A stretch of DNA of 64,000 nt from an uncultured Litoreibacter sp. (GCA_947494435.1 CANLUY010000001.1:124001-188000), one strand, 5' to 3'; shown: positions 1 through 11,903, numbered from the stretch's first letter. A program made the numbers and translations. The notes: generated from the letters alone by a model not told the origin.

Positions 1-81
1 AAGCGCGCGTGCATCGGCAAGCATGCAATGCAGCAGCAACCCCTCCTCGGGGCCATGCCCCGAGCGGATGAAATGTGCCAT
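1..81 (-). CDS. N-terminal fragment, possible alpha/beta hydrolase
   Basis: This is the first 27 codons of a minus-strand gene that runs off the left edge. The ATG at 81-79 is preceded by an AGGTGG ribosome-binding site at about 5-10 bases. The visible protein begins MAHFIRSG and contains a hydrophobic LLLHCMLA stretch. That stretch resembles the first beta strand (LHC-x-LA) of many roseobacter alpha/beta hydrolases. The open frame and ribosome site are seen directly. The family is only a guess from a short segment. Confidence 0.5.
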   Translation of the reverse strand, partial: MAHFIRSGHGPEEGLLLHCMLADARAL

Positions 82-114
82 AGCACCACCTGACGCTTGG
101 ATCGGCATCCGGGT

Positions 115-723
115 TTACAGCTTGCCCTGAAGGTACAGATCGAGGTCTTCGATCTTATCCTGCCCCCAGAACCGTTCGTCAGATTCTGTGATGTAGAATG
201 GTGCGCCGAACACGCCCTTCTCTACCGCTTCTTCGAGGTTCGCGGCGTATTCTTCGGCACCGGCAAGCATACCTTTATCTGCCAGTCCTGCGTCAAAGCC
301 ATTTGCTTCAAGGACCTCGCGCACGACGGCATCATCAGCCACGTCGCGTTCTTCAGCCCAAACAGCACGCACGAAGCCGTGGACGAGCCCCGCCAGATCG
401 CCACCGCCTTCATTCTGCGCTGCGATAATCGCATAGGAGGAGGGCGCAGGGTTTGTCGGCCAATGCGCAGGTTTCAAATTGATCGGCATGCCGAGTTTTG
501 AGGCAGAGCGGCGCATCTCCTGCAACCGCCATTCCTGCCGGTTCGGGTGACGTTGCGGGGGCGGCGTGCCACCAGTCCGGCCAAACAGGCCCATGATGTC
601 CATCGGCTTATAACGAATCTGCAGATTATGTTTGGAGGCGACCTCCTCCAATCGCGTACCGGCAAGATAGGTATACGGGGAAAGCGTGGCAAAATAGTAG
701 TCGATCTGGGACAAGGGATGCAT
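115..723 (-). CDS. 2-hydroxychromene-2-carboxylate isomerase family protein (DsbA/kappa-GST fold)
   Basis: The product is about 202 residues and resembles 2-hydroxychromene-2-carboxylate isomerases, glutathione-dependent enzymes of aromatic degradation with the kappa-class glutathione transferase fold. The N-terminus has the family signature LSPYTYLAG, where the Ser (about residue 15) is expected to activate glutathione. I chose the ATG at 723 because the protein then starts MHPLSQIDYYF as in relatives. A TTG at 750 would add nine residues, and neither start has a strong ribosome site. The clipped gene to its left starts 33 bases past this stop on the same strand, so the two may be cotranscribed. 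No other aromatic-degradation genes are nearby, so the physiological substrate is unknown. Confidence 0.85.
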   Translation of the reverse strand: MHPLSQIDYYFATLSPYTYLAGTRLEEVASKHNLQIRYKPMDIMGLFGRTGGTPPPQRHPNRQEWRLQEMRRSASKLGMPINLKPAHWPTNPAPSSYAIIAAQNEGGGDLAGLVHGFVRAVWAEERDVADDAVVREVLEANGFDAGLADKGMLAGAEEYAANLEEAVEKGVFGAPFYITESDERFWGQDKIEDLDLYLQGKL

Positions 724-840
724 CCTTTTGGGATAAGAGGTTTGCACCAAGCTAACGGGGTGCTAAGCGGTGTGCAATGTCGCGGGTAGCGGGGGCTGCC
801 AGATGCGATAGGTGCAGCTGCCAACACCGGGGACAAAATC

Positions 841-1857
841 ATGCCAAACAGCTCTGAGCCGAAACTGATCGCGGGCAACGCGAACAAAGAACTTGCCGCA
901 ACCATCGCCAAGCGCATGTCCATGCACAGAGGGACGAAAGTTGCTCCGGTAGATGCCCGCGTAGAGCGTTTCAATGACGCTGAAATATTTGTGGAAGTGT
1001 TTGAAAATGTCCGCGGCGAGGACATGTTCATCATCCAATCGACTTCTAACCCCGCCAATGACAACCTGATGGAATTGCTGATCATGGCCGACGCGCTGAA
1101 ACGCTCTTCGGCGGCTCGGATCACAGCTGTGATCCCTTATTTCGGCTATGCCCGCCAAGATCGACGCACCAAAGCACGCACACCGATTTCTGCAAAGCTC
1201 GTGGCCAATCTTATCGAAGAAGCCGGTATCGAGCGGGTTCTGACAATGGATTTGCACGCAGCGCAAATTCAGGGGTTTTTTGACGTCCCCGTCGATAACC
1301 TCTATGCCTCGCCTGTGTTTGCGCTCGATATTCTGCATCATTTCAAAGACATGGATGATGTGATGGTTGTGTCCCCCGACGTCGGTGGCGTGGCCCGCGC
1401 CCGCGAGTTAGCACAAAGGATTAAGGCACCGCTCTCCATCGTCGACAAACGCCGTGAAAAAGCAGGCGAAGTGGCGGAGATGACCGTGATCGGCGACGTC
1501 AAAGGCAAGAAATGTATCATCGTGGATGACATCTGTGACACTGCAGGGACTTTGTGTAAGGCCGCCGAGGTTCTGATGGATGCAGGTGCGACAGAGGTTC
1601 ACAGCTACATCACGCACGGCGTTCTCTCCGGCCCCGCAGTTGAACGGATCACCAATTCCGTGATGAAGAGCCTTGTGATTACCGACAGCATCGAGCCATC
1701 AGGCGCGGTGAAGAAATGCAAAAATATTCGGATCGTTCCGACAGCGCCAATGTTCGCTCAGGCCATTCTGAATATCTCTGGCGGCAGTTCAGTATCTTCC
1801 CTCTTTGACGCAGACACGCTCGCGCCAATCTATGAAGGTATGTATCCAAGCACCTAA
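841..1857 (+). CDS. prs: ribose-phosphate pyrophosphokinase (PRPP synthetase)
   Basis: This cytosolic enzyme makes 5-phosphoribosyl diphosphate from ribose 5-phosphate and ATP, for nucleotide, histidine and tryptophan synthesis. The product is 338 residues, slightly longer than the usual 310-320 but normal for Rhodobacterales. Visible motifs are the flexible catalytic loop KRREKAGE (203-210), the segment [12 protein letters not shown] around 176-187, and the PRPP-binding loop [12 protein letters not shown] (226-237). That loop has IC where most homologues have MI. A GGGGA precedes the ATG. The gene is divergent from the isomerase and convergent with the lectin gene. Identity is secure. Confidence 0.97.
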   Translation: MPNSSEPKLIAGNANKELAATIAKRMSMHRGTKVAPVDARVERFNDAEIFVEVFENVRGEDMFIIQSTSNPANDNLMELLIMADALKRSSAARITAVIPYFGYARQDRRTKARTPISAKLVANLIEEAGIERVLTMDLHAAQIQGFFDVPVDNLYASPVFALDILHHFKDMDDVMVVSPDVGGVARARELAQRIKAPLSIVDKRREKAGEVAEMTVIGDVKGKKCIIVDDICDTAGTLCKAAEVLMDAGATEVHSYITHGVLSGPAVERITNSVMKSLVITDSIEPSGAVKKCKNIRIVPTAPMFAQAILNISGGSSVSSLFDADTLAPIYEGMYPST

Positions 1858-1899
1858 TCTTGTGCCGTATCCGCTGTCAAAGCGGAACGGCCAGAAGCG

Positions 1900-2250
1900 C
1901 TAGTACAGCTCCCAATCGTCGTCATTGGGCAATGGGCCAATCACCATCCAATTGGCACGGACCCGCGCGACGCGGCTATCACCCCATGTGCGAAACACCA
2001 GATCGAAACTGGACTCGCAGATATTTTCTGCCGAAATGTCCATGCGTTGATTGCTCTTGTGATCAATGTCCCACATTGCCAAGCCGACTTGCACGTTCGG
2101 GATCGCAGCGTAGGGCTGCTCGAACTCCACAGTGTAGCGCTGCTCTCGCGGGCCAGTTCCCGTCCACATTGGACCATCATCGACAAAGTCTGAAAACAAG
2201 ACACGCGACCCTTGCGTGATGCCAATGGTATTATTCGTTAACTTCTGCAT
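1900..2250 (-). CDS. H-type lectin domain protein
   Basis: This 116-residue protein matches the H-type lectin domain (discoidin C-terminal / Helix pomatia agglutinin type, a carbohydrate-binding beta sandwich). The domain pattern is visible: a starting strand with GxxxFSDF, then YTVEFEQPYAAIPNVQVGLAMWDID, a central FDLVFRTW and a terminal ANWMVIG. There is no signal peptide, so it is either cytosolic or exported by another route. GAGGG lies about 10 bases before the ATG, and a TATTAT hexamer at 2277-2272 could be part of its own -10. It lies downstream of the atp terminator, so it is probably transcribed separately. Its sugar ligand and role are unknown. Confidence 0.8.
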   Translation of the reverse strand: MQKLTNNTIGITQGSRVLFSDFVDDGPMWTGTGPREQRYTVEFEQPYAAIPNVQVGLAMWDIDHKSNQRMDISAENICESSFDLVFRTWGDSRVARVRANWMVIGPLPNDDDWELY

Positions 2251-2303
2251 TCGTTACCCTCTGATCGGGTCATAATACGGGATTTTGGCAAAAATTAGGT
2301 CCT

Positions 2304-2339
2304 AAAAATGAATAAAGGCCTCATCTCTGAGGCCTTTAT
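2304..2339 (-). terminator. rho-independent terminator of the atp operon
   Basis: An 11-bp perfect stem (2312-2322 with 2329-2339, loop of 6) is followed on the minus strand by TCATTTTT. It lies 30 bases past the atpC stop and is oriented to end atpHAGDC transcription. Confidence 0.9.
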
Positions 2340-2368
2340 CCTAATAGGTCTGAACGCGTTGTCACGCT

Positions 2369-2746
2369 TTACAGTGCAACTCCACTGGCCATATCAGCGA
2401 CCAGTTTAGCGGAAGCATCTGTGCCGGCGTCTTTGTGAGCGGCCTCTGCTTCTGCGACCAATTCAGCGGTCAATTCCGGCGTCATATCCGCGCGTGTGTA
2501 GGCCCGCTCTGCCAAGACAGTTGTGCCTTCGCTAGAGACTTCCGCGAACCCACCTGTGACGAAAAACTCTTCCGTCCCGGAGGCGCTGACCACTTTCAAA
2601 TAGCCAGGGCGCAAGGTTGTGATGACCGGTGCGTGGTCGGGCATGGCGGTGAAGTCACCCTCAGCGCCCGGGATTTGCACTTCGCTCGCCTCAACCGAAG
2701 CAAGCTTCCGTTCTGGCGAGACAAGTTCGAATTGCATCATAGCCAT
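2369..2746 (-). CDS. atpC: F1 ATP synthase epsilon subunit
   Basis: Last gene of the atp operon, 125 residues. The protein is the N-terminal beta-sandwich epsilon domain ([12 protein letters not shown], then [15 protein letters not shown]) plus a short alpha-helical C-terminus. It sits on the central stalk with gamma and couples rotation to the c-ring, and it can restrain ATP hydrolysis. AAGGAG lies 8 bases before the chosen ATG, although methionines at residues 3 and 4 are possible starts. The gap to atpD is 12 bases. The C-terminal helical part is short compared with the roughly 138 residues of E. coli, as is common in alphaproteobacteria. Confidence 0.96.
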   Translation of the reverse strand: MAMMQFELVSPERKLASVEASEVQIPGAEGDFTAMPDHAPVITTLRPGYLKVVSASGTEEFFVTGGFAEVSSEGTTVLAERAYTRADMTPELTAELVAEAEAAHKDAGTDASAKLVADMASGVAL

Positions 2747-2758
2747 GAGGCTCGCTCC

Positions 2759-4198
<1,440 letters not shown>

Positions 4199-5080
4199 CT
4201 AGAGCGCTTCAGCGCCCGAAATGATTTCGATAAGCTCGTTGGTGATGACAGCCTGACGTGTACGGTTGTACTCGATCGTCAGCTTGTCGATCATGTCGCC
4301 CGCGTTACGGGTCGCATTGTCCATCGCGGACATACGCGCACCTTGCTCGGACGCGCCATTTTCCAACAGAGCGCTAAAGATTTGCGTGGCAACTGCGCGC
4401 GGCAGCAAATCGGCAAGAATGCCTTCTTCGCTGGGCTCGTAGTCATAGATCGTCGACGCGGCCGCATCACCCTCTTCCGGCGCATCAAAAGATGCCGGAA
4501 TGACTTGCTGCTCTGTCGGGATCTGGCTGATCACAGACTGGAATTTGGAATAGTAGATCTTCGCTACATCAAACTCTTCAGCACTGAACCGGCTCAACAC
4601 ATCTTGCGCAATTTCAGCCGCATTCGCATAGCCCATTGTTTTGACCTCGGAAAGGTCAACATGGCCGATGAAATGCTCGCCCAGATCGCGTTTGATCGCT
4701 TCGCGGCCCTTTTTGCCTACAGTCAGAACCTTAACGGTCTTGCCTGCAGCAATCAGTTCCTGTGCTTTCGCTTTGGCCAGCTTGGCAATGTTGCCATTGA
4801 AGCCACCGCACAATCCACGCTCAGCGGTCATGACGATCAGAAGTTGCGTCTGGTCGGAACCCGTTCCAGCCAGCAGTTTCGGCGCGCCCTCTGAGGAGCC
4901 CACGGAAGCCGCAAGCTGCCCCATCACAGCGTTGAAACGTTCTGCATAGGGACGGCCAGCCTCCGCCGCTTCCTGCGCGCGGCGCAGTTTTGCGGCGGCG
5001 ACCATTTGCATCGCCTTCGTGATCTTGCGGGTCGACTTGACCGACGCGATCCGATTTTTGAGGTCACTTAGGTTGGGCAT
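4199..5080 (-). CDS. atpG: F1 ATP synthase gamma subunit
   Basis: This 293-residue rotor subunit forms the central stalk coiled coil. The N-terminus [20 protein letters not shown] and the C-terminus (about 260-293, with [17 protein letters not shown]) are the two conserved stalk helices. The central Rossmann-like part has the signature [16 protein letters not shown] lies upstream of the start. The gene sits 12 bases after atpA and 15 before atpD in the same operon. Confidence 0.98.
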   Translation of the reverse strand: MPNLSDLKNRIASVKSTRKITKAMQMVAAAKLRRAQEAAEAGRPYAERFNAVMGQLAASVGSSEGAPKLLAGTGSDQTQLLIVMTAERGLCGGFNGNIAKLAKAKAQELIAAGKTVKVLTVGKKGREAIKRDLGEHFIGHVDLSEVKTMGYANAAEIAQDVLSRFSAEEFDVAKIYYSKFQSVISQIPTEQQVIPASFDAPEEGDAAASTIYDYEPSEEGILADLLPRAVATQIFSALLENGASEQGARMSAMDNATRNAGDMIDKLTIEYNRTRQAVITNELIEIISGAEAL

Positions 5081-5092
5081 CTGCCAGTCCCC

Positions 5093-6628
5093 TTAAGCGA
5101 AATCTGCAGCGAATGCGTCGAGTGCCGCCTTGATCTTGTCCTCGGCGTCGCCTTTGATCTTTGGATCCTCGTTGGTGATCATGTCCAGCAGGTCCTGATG
5201 CTTGCCACGCAGATGCGCCAGCAGGCCTTTCTCGAACTTGCCGACATCGCCAACTGGTAACTTGTCCAAGTAACCCTTCGTGCCTGCATAGATCACACAA
5301 ACGATCTCTGCGTTGGTCAAAGGCGAGTACTGAGGTTGCTTCATCAGCTCGGTCAGACGCGCGCCACGGTTCAGCAACTGCTGGGTTGCGGCATCAAGGT
5401 CAGAACCAAACTGCGCGAACGCGGCCATCTCACGGTATTGAGCAAGCTCGAGCTTAACTGGACCCGCGACCGACTTCATCGCGTTTGTTTGAGCAGAGGA
5501 GCCCACACGCGACACGGACAGACCGGTGTTCACCGCAGGGCGGATACCTTGGTAAAACAGCTCTGTTTCCAAGAAGATTTGGCCGTCGGTGATCGAAATC
5601 ACGTTTGTCGGAATAAACGCCGACACGTCACCACCTTGGGTTTCGATGATCGGCAGAGCTGTCAAAGAACCGGAGCCATTGTCTTCGTTCAGCTTACAGG
5701 AACGTTCCAGCAAGCGGGAGTGGAGGTAGAAAACGTCACCCGGATAAGCTTCACGTCCTGGCGGACGGCGCAGAAGCAGGGACATTTGACGGTAAGACAC
5801 AGCTTGCTTCGAAAGGTCATCATAAACGATCAAAGCGTGACGGCCATTGTCGCGGAAGTGCTCGGCCATCGCGGTTGCCGCATAAGGCGCCAAGAACTGC
5901 ATTGGTGCAGGGTCGGATGCTGTCGCAGCCACAACGATTGAGTAGTCAATCGCGCCTGTTTCTTCCAGCTTCTTCACCAACTGCGCAACAGTTGATCGCT
6001 TCTGGCCAATCGCCACATAGATGCAATACAGCTTGCCGTTCTCATCAGCGGCAGCATCATTATAGGATTTCTGGTTCAGGATCGTGTCGAGAGCCACAGC
6101 CGTTTTACCGGTTTGGCGGTCACCAATGACCAACTCACGTTGGCCACGGCCAACTGGGATCATCGAGTCGACAGATTTCAAACCGGTTGCCATTGGCTCA
6201 TGCACCGACTTGCGCGGGATGATACCAGGCGCTTTGCTGTCAGCAACGCGGCGCTCTTTGGTCTTGATCGGGCCCTTGCCGTCCAGCGGGTTGCCCAAAC
6301 CGTCGACAACGCGGCCCAGCAGTTCGTCACCGGCAGGCACGTCCACGATGGAGTTGGTACGCTTAACAGTGTCACCTTCTTTAATGTCGCGGTCAGAACC
6401 GAAGATAACAACACCCACGTTGTCGCTTTCGAGGTTCAGCGCCATGCCTTGAATGCCACCGGGGAATTCGACCATCTCACCAGCCTGAACGCTGTCCAGC
6501 CCGTAAACACGGGCGATACCGTCTCCGACGGACAGCACGCGGCCCACTTCGGCCACTTCGACTTCTTTGCCAAAATTCTTGATTTGGTCTTTTAGGATTG
6601 CGGAGATTTCCGCTGCTTGGATTGCCAT
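5093..6628 (-). CDS. atpA: F1 ATP synthase alpha subunit
   Basis: This 511-residue non-catalytic nucleotide-binding subunit alternates with beta in the F1 hexamer. The P-loop GDRQTGKT is at 169-176, and the arginine-finger region [14 protein letters not shown] lies near 373-386. The N-terminus carries the delta-binding helix [12 protein letters not shown]. It starts one base after the atpH stop, so translation is probably coupled to atpH. Confidence 0.99.
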   Translation of the reverse strand: MAIQAAEISAILKDQIKNFGKEVEVAEVGRVLSVGDGIARVYGLDSVQAGEMVEFPGGIQGMALNLESDNVGVVIFGSDRDIKEGDTVKRTNSIVDVPAGDELLGRVVDGLGNPLDGKGPIKTKERRVADSKAPGIIPRKSVHEPMATGLKSVDSMIPVGRGQRELVIGDRQTGKTAVALDTILNQKSYNDAAADENGKLYCIYVAIGQKRSTVAQLVKKLEETGAIDYSIVVAATASDPAPMQFLAPYAATAMAEHFRDNGRHALIVYDDLSKQAVSYRQMSLLLRRPPGREAYPGDVFYLHSRLLERSCKLNEDNGSGSLTALPIIETQGGDVSAFIPTNVISITDGQIFLETELFYQGIRPAVNTGLSVSRVGSSAQTNAMKSVAGPVKLELAQYREMAAFAQFGSDLDAATQQLLNRGARLTELMKQPQYSPLTNAEIVCVIYAGTKGYLDKLPVGDVGKFEKGLLAHLRGKHQDLLDMITNEDPKIKGDAEDKIKAALDAFAADFA

Positions 6629-6629
6629 G

Positions 6630-7190
6630 TTATCCGGCCTCTTTCATAGAATTCTGCAGGGCGGCGAGCTTGGAGCGGATCGACGTGTCGATCATCTTCG
6701 AGCCCACTTTAACGACAAGACCGCCGATGAGGGACTCATCAACGGCCATATTGATTTTCACGTCCTTGCCGACAGTCGCTTTCAGCGTCTTGGCAAGTTT
6801 GTCTTGTTGCGCTTTGGTCAGAGCTTTCGCTGCGACGACGTCTGCTGTTACTTCGCCCTTCTCTTCCGAGATGCGCGCCCGCAACTCAGAGACAAGCTGC
6901 GGCAGCACAAACAAGCGGCGCTTGGACGCCATCAGCGAGAGCGTGTTGGCGACGGTGGCCGACAGCTTCATCTTTTTGGCAATCGCAGCGATTGCGTCGC
7001 CTTGCTGCTCACGTGTGTAAAGCGGCGAGGAGATCAGCGACTGAAAGTCGACGCTGGTGCCGATCGCGGCATCCAATGCGTCAATGTCTTTTTCAAGCGC
7101 AGGGAGCTTCTTGCCGTCTTTGGCAAGGTCAAACACGGCTGTTGCATAGCGCGCTGCAATACCCGTTGAGATCGAGACTGGTTCGGACAC
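6630..7190 (-). CDS. atpH: F1 ATP synthase delta subunit
   Basis: First gene of the operon. The product, about 186 residues, is the peripheral-stalk delta (OSCP) subunit that joins F1 to the b subunits. The N-terminal six-helix domain starts [18 protein letters not shown], and the C-terminal domain carries the family signature [19 protein letters not shown] chose the GTG at 7190, which has AGGGG about 5 bases upstream. An in-frame GTG at 7196 would add two residues but lies directly on the ribosome site. As in other alphaproteobacteria, the F0 genes are absent from this locus and must be elsewhere. Confidence 0.96.
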   Translation of the reverse strand: MSEPVSISTGIAARYATAVFDLAKDGKKLPALEKDIDALDAAIGTSVDFQSLISSPLYTREQQGDAIAAIAKKMKLSATVANTLSLMASKRRLFVLPQLVSELRARISEEKGEVTADVVAAKALTKAQQDKLAKTLKATVGKDVKINMAVDESLIGGLVVKVGSKMIDTSIRSKLAALQNSMKEAG

Positions 7191-7448
7191 GTCCACCCCT
7201 TCGATGACTTGGCACCCGTCTGCTGATCGATATCAGCATTCAGGCAATTGAAAAGAGAAGGCACACGGCCTCCCTCGTAAATCAGGTGCGACTTAGCAAA
7301 GCACCTAGCGCGGCGCAACTCCCAATGAAGTAATTCGTGAACTCATATCCGCTAAGCCCGCAGAAGCCTTGATTTATTGGATCAGGTCCCCTGCGACGGA
7401 TTGTAGCTGTGGATAAACTTCGACAGCGTCTGCAACAAATGGTGCGCC

Positions 7449-8210
7449 TCAGCGCGAGTCGCTTGCGACATCGCTCGCAATCGGCGCTGTTGCGCCTTCC
7501 AATCCTCTGAGCGGGCTACGCACGCTCACTTTCCGGCCCTTCGCTTTTGGCGCATAAACTTGCTTGGTGGCTTCAACAATCAATACCCCGCCCGCAAACC
7601 TGCCAGAGACTTTGCGACCGACGCCTTCCATCATATTGGCCGCTTTTAGCCAGAACCGCTTTTCGCTCGGGACTGCGAACAAAGCCGCCAAATGCCGCTC
7701 TGGCGAGAAATTGTGTTTTTTCAACTGCGCTTCAAGCTGGGTCAATGAATAGGGGCGGCCGAATCCAAAAGGCGTGCGATCACGCCGCGACCAGATCCCT
7801 GCGCGATTGGGCACAATAAACAATGCCCGCCCGCCCGGAGCCAACACACGCCAGCATTCTTCAAGCAACGCGGACGGATTCTCCGATGTTTCCAAACCGT
7901 GCAAAACCACCAGCTTATCCGCCTGTCCGGTTTGCAAAGGCCACACGGTCTCCTCACACAGAACGGACACGTTCGGTTCACCTGTGGGCCAATGCATTAC
8001 GCCTTGCGGTCCCGGCATCAGCGCAACAACCCGCCGCGCATCGCTGAGATAGGGACGCAGCAAAGGCGCCGCGAACCCAAAACCCACAACCGTTTCGCCG
8101 CGCCAAGTTTTCCAAAAACACTTCATCTGGTCGCGCACGGCGCGCTGCGCAACCCGCCCCAGCGAGGTGCGATAGTAGAAATTCTTTAGATCTTGGACAT
8201 CCAGATGCAC
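7449..8210 (-). CDS. class I SAM-dependent methyltransferase
   Basis: The product is about 253 residues. The N-terminus [18 protein letters not shown] is typical of a conserved alphaproteobacterial methyltransferase found near clp and gloB genes. The SAM-binding region is around VVGFGFAAP. The methyltransferase-11 type post-motif is seen in [22 protein letters not shown] chose the GTG at 8210, with AAGG about 8 bases upstream. The longer frame from 8273 starts inside a stretch that looks non-coding. The last ~22 residues (from [10 protein letters not shown]) look unconserved and are encoded by hairpin-rich DNA. The substrate cannot be read from the sequence. Confidence 0.85.
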   Translation of the reverse strand: MHLDVQDLKNFYYRTSLGRVAQRAVRDQMKCFWKTWRGETVVGFGFAAPLLRPYLSDARRVVALMPGPQGVMHWPTGEPNVSVLCEETVWPLQTGQADKLVVLHGLETSENPSALLEECWRVLAPGGRALFIVPNRAGIWSRRDRTPFGFGRPYSLTQLEAQLKKHNFSPERHLAALFAVPSEKRFWLKAANMMEGVGRKVSGRFAGGVLIVEATKQVYAPKAKGRKVSVRSPLRGLEGATAPIASDVASDSR

Positions 8211-8595
8211 GGCACGGCCTTGATAATTTCTGCTGTGGTACTGGCAGTCTTGGCAAATCAAGCCTGTCGTCAAGGCGATTGCGAAGATTTAACAAAGCGC
8301 TGCGGACAGCAATGGTTTCAACGCGGCAAATTCCAAGTTGACGTGCATATGAACCATTCCCCTATGTTGAGAGGGAGATCTCTGCGATCAGTGGACGCAC
8401 CGCCTTCCACACGGCCACACATGCCTCAAAAACGGGCAAATTTGACTCGACGCGCCATAAAACGGGCTAAATCACAACTAATGTGATCAGAAAGGGCTTG
8501 AAGGTTCGCGATTTAAACCGAACTGTAAGGTCTAAGAGGCAAAGGTCGTACCCGGGTCCTCGACCCGGAACTGCCCTGACATAAAGGAGCATGGG
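8211..8595. other. intergenic region between methyltransferase and clpA
   Basis: This 385-base divergent spacer shows no convincing gene on either strand and no clpS. On the plus strand TTGACG at 8338 is followed after 17-19 bases by CCTATGTT, a weak candidate promoter. A 7-bp stem with a three-base loop (CCGGGTC 8552-8558 / GACCCGG 8562-8568) sits just ahead of the clpA ribosome site AAAGGAG at 8583. It would be in the clpA leader and could influence translation. Both calls are tentative. Confidence 0.35.
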
Positions 8596-10929
8596 GTGCC
8601 ATCATTCTCGGACACTCTGGAAAAAGCCATCCATTCGGCGCTCGCGCAGGCAAATGCGCATCGCCACGAACTGGCTACACTGGAACATCTGCTGCTTGCG
8701 CTGACGGATGAACCTGACGCCGCCAAAGTGATGCAGGCTTGCGGGGTCGACCTTGAAAACCTGCGCGCCACACTGGCGGAATTCATCGAAGAAGAGCTTT
8801 CAACGCTCGTCACAGATGTTGAAGGGTCGGAAGCTGTGCCAACAGCCGCCTTCCAACGCGTCATCCAACGCGCAGCAATTCACGTCCAGTCCTCGGGCCG
8901 CACGGAAGTGACAGGCGCGAACGTGCTGGTTGCGATTTTTGCTGAGCGTGAGTCGAATGCCGCCTTCTTCCTGCAAGAACAAGACATGACCCGTTATGAT
9001 GCCGTGAACTTCATCGCGCATGGCGTCGCAAAAGACCCGGAATTTGGCGAGGTGCGCCCTGTGTCCGGCTCGACCGAATTTGACGACGACGCGGTGAACG
9101 CCGAAGCCAATGGCGGGGAAGAGGCCAAAGAATCAGCGCTTGCCAAATACTGTGTCGATCTGAACGCCAAAGCCACGGCTGGCGATATTGACCCGCTGAT
9201 CGGTCGCGATCACGAAGTAGAGCGCTGTGTGCAAGTGTTGTGCCGTCGTCGCAAGAACAACCCGCTTCTGGTGGGTGACCCCGGCGTTGGTAAAACAGCG
9301 ATTGCCGAAGGTCTGGCGATGAAAATCGTCAACGGCGCAACGCCTGAAATCCTGTCCCAAACCACGATCTATTCGCTCGACATGGGCGCGCTTCTTGCAG
9401 GCACCCGCTACCGCGGCGACTTTGAGGAACGTCTGAAGGCCGTTATGACGGAACTGGAAGAGCATCCCGATGCTGTCCTCTTCATCGACGAAATTCACAC
9501 TGTTATCGGCGCCGGTGCCACATCCGGCGGCGCAATGGATGCGTCCAACCTGCTGAAACCGGCACTGCAGGGCGGAAAGCTGCGCTGCATGGGTTCCACC
9601 ACGTACAAAGAATTCCGCCAGCATTTCGAAAAAGACCGCGCACTGTCGCGCCGGTTCCAGAAGATCGACGTGGTTGAGCCGTCTGTTGATGACGCTGTCG
9701 CTATTCTTAAAGGGATCAAAACCTATTTCGAGGAACATCACGGCATCAAATACACGTCTGACGCGATCAAGTCGGCTGTGGAACTCAGCTCCCGCTATAT
9801 TCACGACCGCAAACTGCCCGATAAAGCCATCGACGTCATCGACGAAGCTGGCGCCGCGCAGCATTTGGTTGTGGAAAGCAAACGCCGCAAATCCATTGGC
9901 GTTAAAGAGATCGAGGCGGTTGTCGCCAAAATCGCCCGCATTCCACCGAAAACCGTATCCAAGGATGATGCCGAGACGCTGAAGGACCTCGAAAAGGCCC
10001 TGAAACGCCAGGTCTTCGGCCAAGATACGGCCATCGAAGCCTTGGCTTCAGCCATCAAACTGGCCCGCGCCGGACTGCGTGAGCCTGAGAAGCCCATTGG
10101 CAACTACCTGTTCGCAGGTCCGACCGGTGTGGGTAAAACCGAGGCTGCGAAGGCGTTGTCTGACCAGCTTGGCGTTGAGCTGATCCGCTTTGATATGTCC
10201 GAATATATGGAGAAACACGCAATCTCCCGCCTCATCGGCGCACCCCCGGGCTATGTCGGGTTTGATCAGGGTGGCATGCTGACCGACAAGGTCGATCAGA
10301 ACCCACATTGCGTGCTTCTGCTTGATGAGATCGAGAAAGCGCATCCAGATGTGTTCAACATCCTGTTGCAAGTGATGGACCACGGCAAGCTGACCGATCA
10401 TAACGGGCGCACCACGGATTTCCGCAACGTGATCCTGATCATGACCTCGAACGCAGGCGCTGCAGATGCGGCCCGTGCACCGATGGGCTTTGGCCGCGAC
10501 CGTCGCGAAGGCGAGGATACGGCAGCCATCGAAAAGCTGTTCACGCCAGAATTCCGCAACCGTCTGGACGCCACGATCTCCTTCGCGCCACTTGGCAAGA
10601 AGATCATCGCCCGCGTTGTCGAGAAGTTTGTTCTGCAGCTTGAGGCCCAGTTAATGGACCGCAACGTGACGTTCGAGTTGACCCCGGCCGCCGCCGAATG
10701 GCTGGGCGACAAAGGCTATGACGAGAAGATGGGCGCACGGCCTCTGGCCCGCGTGATCCAAGAACACATCAAGAAACCGTTGGCCGAGGAATTGCTGTTC
10801 GGCAAACTCGCCAAAGGCGGTGTGGTCAAAGTCGGCGTCAAGAAGGGCGAGATTGATCTGAACGTGATCGAGCCCGAAAAGGCGCGTATCGGACGCAAGA
10901 AAAAGCCGCCACTCCTAACAGCTGAGTGA
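8596..10929 (+). CDS. clpA: ATP-dependent Clp protease ATP-binding subunit ClpA
   Basis: This 777-residue AAA+ unfoldase feeds substrates to ClpP. The N-domain (residues 1-150, starting [17 protein letters not shown]) holds two Clp-N repeats. The D1 ATPase has Walker A GDPGVGKT at 227-234 and Walker [10 protein letters not shown]. The D2 ATPase has Walker A GPTGVGKT at 508-515. The hydrophobic ClpP-docking loop (MGFG) lies just before [12 protein letters not shown]. It starts with GTG, supported by AAAGGAG 7 bases upstream. ClpS, often encoded just upstream, is not present here. The stop overlaps the start of the following peptidase gene (GTGA). Confidence 0.97.
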   Translation: MPSFSDTLEKAIHSALAQANAHRHELATLEHLLLALTDEPDAAKVMQACGVDLENLRATLAEFIEEELSTLVTDVEGSEAVPTAAFQRVIQRAAIHVQSSGRTEVTGANVLVAIFAERESNAAFFLQEQDMTRYDAVNFIAHGVAKDPEFGEVRPVSGSTEFDDDAVNAEANGGEEAKESALAKYCVDLNAKATAGDIDPLIGRDHEVERCVQVLCRRRKNNPLLVGDPGVGKTAIAEGLAMKIVNGATPEILSQTTIYSLDMGALLAGTRYRGDFEERLKAVMTELEEHPDAVLFIDEIHTVIGAGATSGGAMDASNLLKPALQGGKLRCMGSTTYKEFRQHFEKDRALSRRFQKIDVVEPSVDDAVAILKGIKTYFEEHHGIKYTSDAIKSAVELSSRYIHDRKLPDKAIDVIDEAGAAQHLVVESKRRKSIGVKEIEAVVAKIARIPPKTVSKDDAETLKDLEKALKRQVFGQDTAIEALASAIKLARAGLREPEKPIGNYLFAGPTGVGKTEAAKALSDQLGVELIRFDMSEYMEKHAISRLIGAPPGYVGFDQGGMLTDKVDQNPHCVLLLDEIEKAHPDVFNILLQVMDHGKLTDHNGRTTDFRNVILIMTSNAGAADAARAPMGFGRDRREGEDTAAIEKLFTPEFRNRLDATISFAPLGKKIIARVVEKFVLQLEAQLMDRNVTFELTPAAAEWLGDKGYDEKMGARPLARVIQEHIKKPLAEELLFGKLAKGGVVKVGVKKGEIDLNVIEPEKARIGRKKKPPLLTAE

Positions 10930-11903
10930 GAACCGCTCTCGCATTACTTATCTCCTTCGCAACCGCGCCAGTGTTTGCGGAGGACTTTCAGCTAAGGCCG
11001 CCCCTCAATTGCGGTCCCACCACGAACACACCTTGCATCATCCAACAATATGTCGACCGTGATCCAAGTACGGGTGTCAGTGATTTTACCTGCGGCACGC
11101 TCAGCTATGACGGCCACAAAGGGACCGACTTCCGTGTCCCCACCCAAGCGCAGATGCAAAATGGTGTGACGGTCATCGCTTCGGCGGCCGGACGCATCAA
11201 GGCGGTGCGGGACGGGATGCCGGATATTCTGACGACAGCCCCAAATGCCCCGGACGTGTCAGGCCGTGAATGTGGGAATGGCGTTGTCATCAACCATGGT
11301 GACGGGTGGGAAACGCAATATTGCCACCTCCAAAACGGCTCCATCTCCGTCACGCGAGGCGACAAGGTCGTGGCAGGTGATCCACTTGGGCAGATCGGCC
11401 TCTCAGGCCTCACTGCCTTTCCGCATGTCCACCTTTCGGTGCGCAAGGACGGTCAAGTTATTGACCCGTTCAAACCAACCACAGACCAAACTTGCGGCCC
11501 AGCCACCGAAGATCTTTGGGACGATCTGACCCAACCTAACTACCAAGCCGGTGGGCTTTTGGACGTAGGGTTCCACGATGCGGTTCCAGAATTCAGCCAA
11601 CTTAAGCAAGGCAGCATCGCACCGCGCACGCTTCCAACAGAAGCGCCGGCGCTAGTAATATGGGCCTATATGTTTGGCAGCCAACCAGACGACCGACTTC
11701 GGCTTAACATCCAAGGCCCTAACGGATGGTCGTTCATACAAGATGTGAAACTGGATCGCGCGCAAGCCGAGCTGTTTCGGGCAAGCGGCAAACGCAGGCC
11801 GCCACAGGGATGGGATCCAGGCACCTATCAAGGCACAGTCAATTTGATCCGCAACGGCCAAATAATCGATACGCGCCGAGTCAGTATCGAGATCAACGGC
11901 TGA
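10926..11903 (+). CDS. secreted M23 family metallopeptidase
   Basis: The product is 325 residues with a signal peptide ([18 protein letters not shown]), so it acts in the periplasm. The LytM/M23 zinc ligands are visible: H64 and D68 in GHKGTD, and the HxH motif at 167-169 (PHVHL). The full ligand set predicts an active peptidoglycan endopeptidase. The C-terminal part (about 215-325) is an extra beta-rich domain of unknown role. The GTG start overlaps the clpA stop (GTGA), so translation is coupled to clpA, a surprising partner for a wall enzyme. Its stop abuts the convergent stop of the next gene. Confidence 0.88.
   Translation: MRTALALLISFATAPVFAEDFQLRPPLNCGPTTNTPCIIQQYVDRDPSTGVSDFTCGTLSYDGHKGTDFRVPTQAQMQNGVTVIASAAGRIKAVRDGMPDILTTAPNAPDVSGRECGNGVVINHGDGWETQYCHLQNGSISVTRGDKVVAGDPLGQIGLSGLTAFPHVHLSVRKDGQVIDPFKPTTDQTCGPATEDLWDDLTQPNYQAGGLLDVGFHDAVPEFSQLKQGSIAPRTLPTEAPALVIWAYMFGSQPDDRLRLNIQGPNGWSFIQDVKLDRAQAELFRASGKRRPPQGWDPGTYQGTVNLIRNGQIIDTRRVSIEING

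Noticed and set aside
1870-1886. Hairpin TCCGCT-GTCAA-AGCGGA as a terminator between prs and the lectin gene
   Set aside because: The stem is only 6 bp and there is no T tract on either strand.
7408-7416. Perfect DnaA box (TGTGGATAA)
   Set aside because: A single copy is expected by chance in a window this size. No cluster of boxes, AT-rich unwinding element or origin genes are nearby.
8193-8486. 97-residue plus-strand frame upstream of clpA
   Set aside because: It overlaps the methyltransferase start, has no ribosome site and no resemblance to ClpS or any family.
8497-8520. Heat-shock (RpoH) promoter ahead of clpA starting CTTGAA at 8497
   Set aside because: No matching -10 element is found at the proper distance.
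9133-10023. 296-residue minus-strand frame within clpA
   Set aside because: It is a shadow of the conserved clpA codons without its own ribosome site or recognisable domain.
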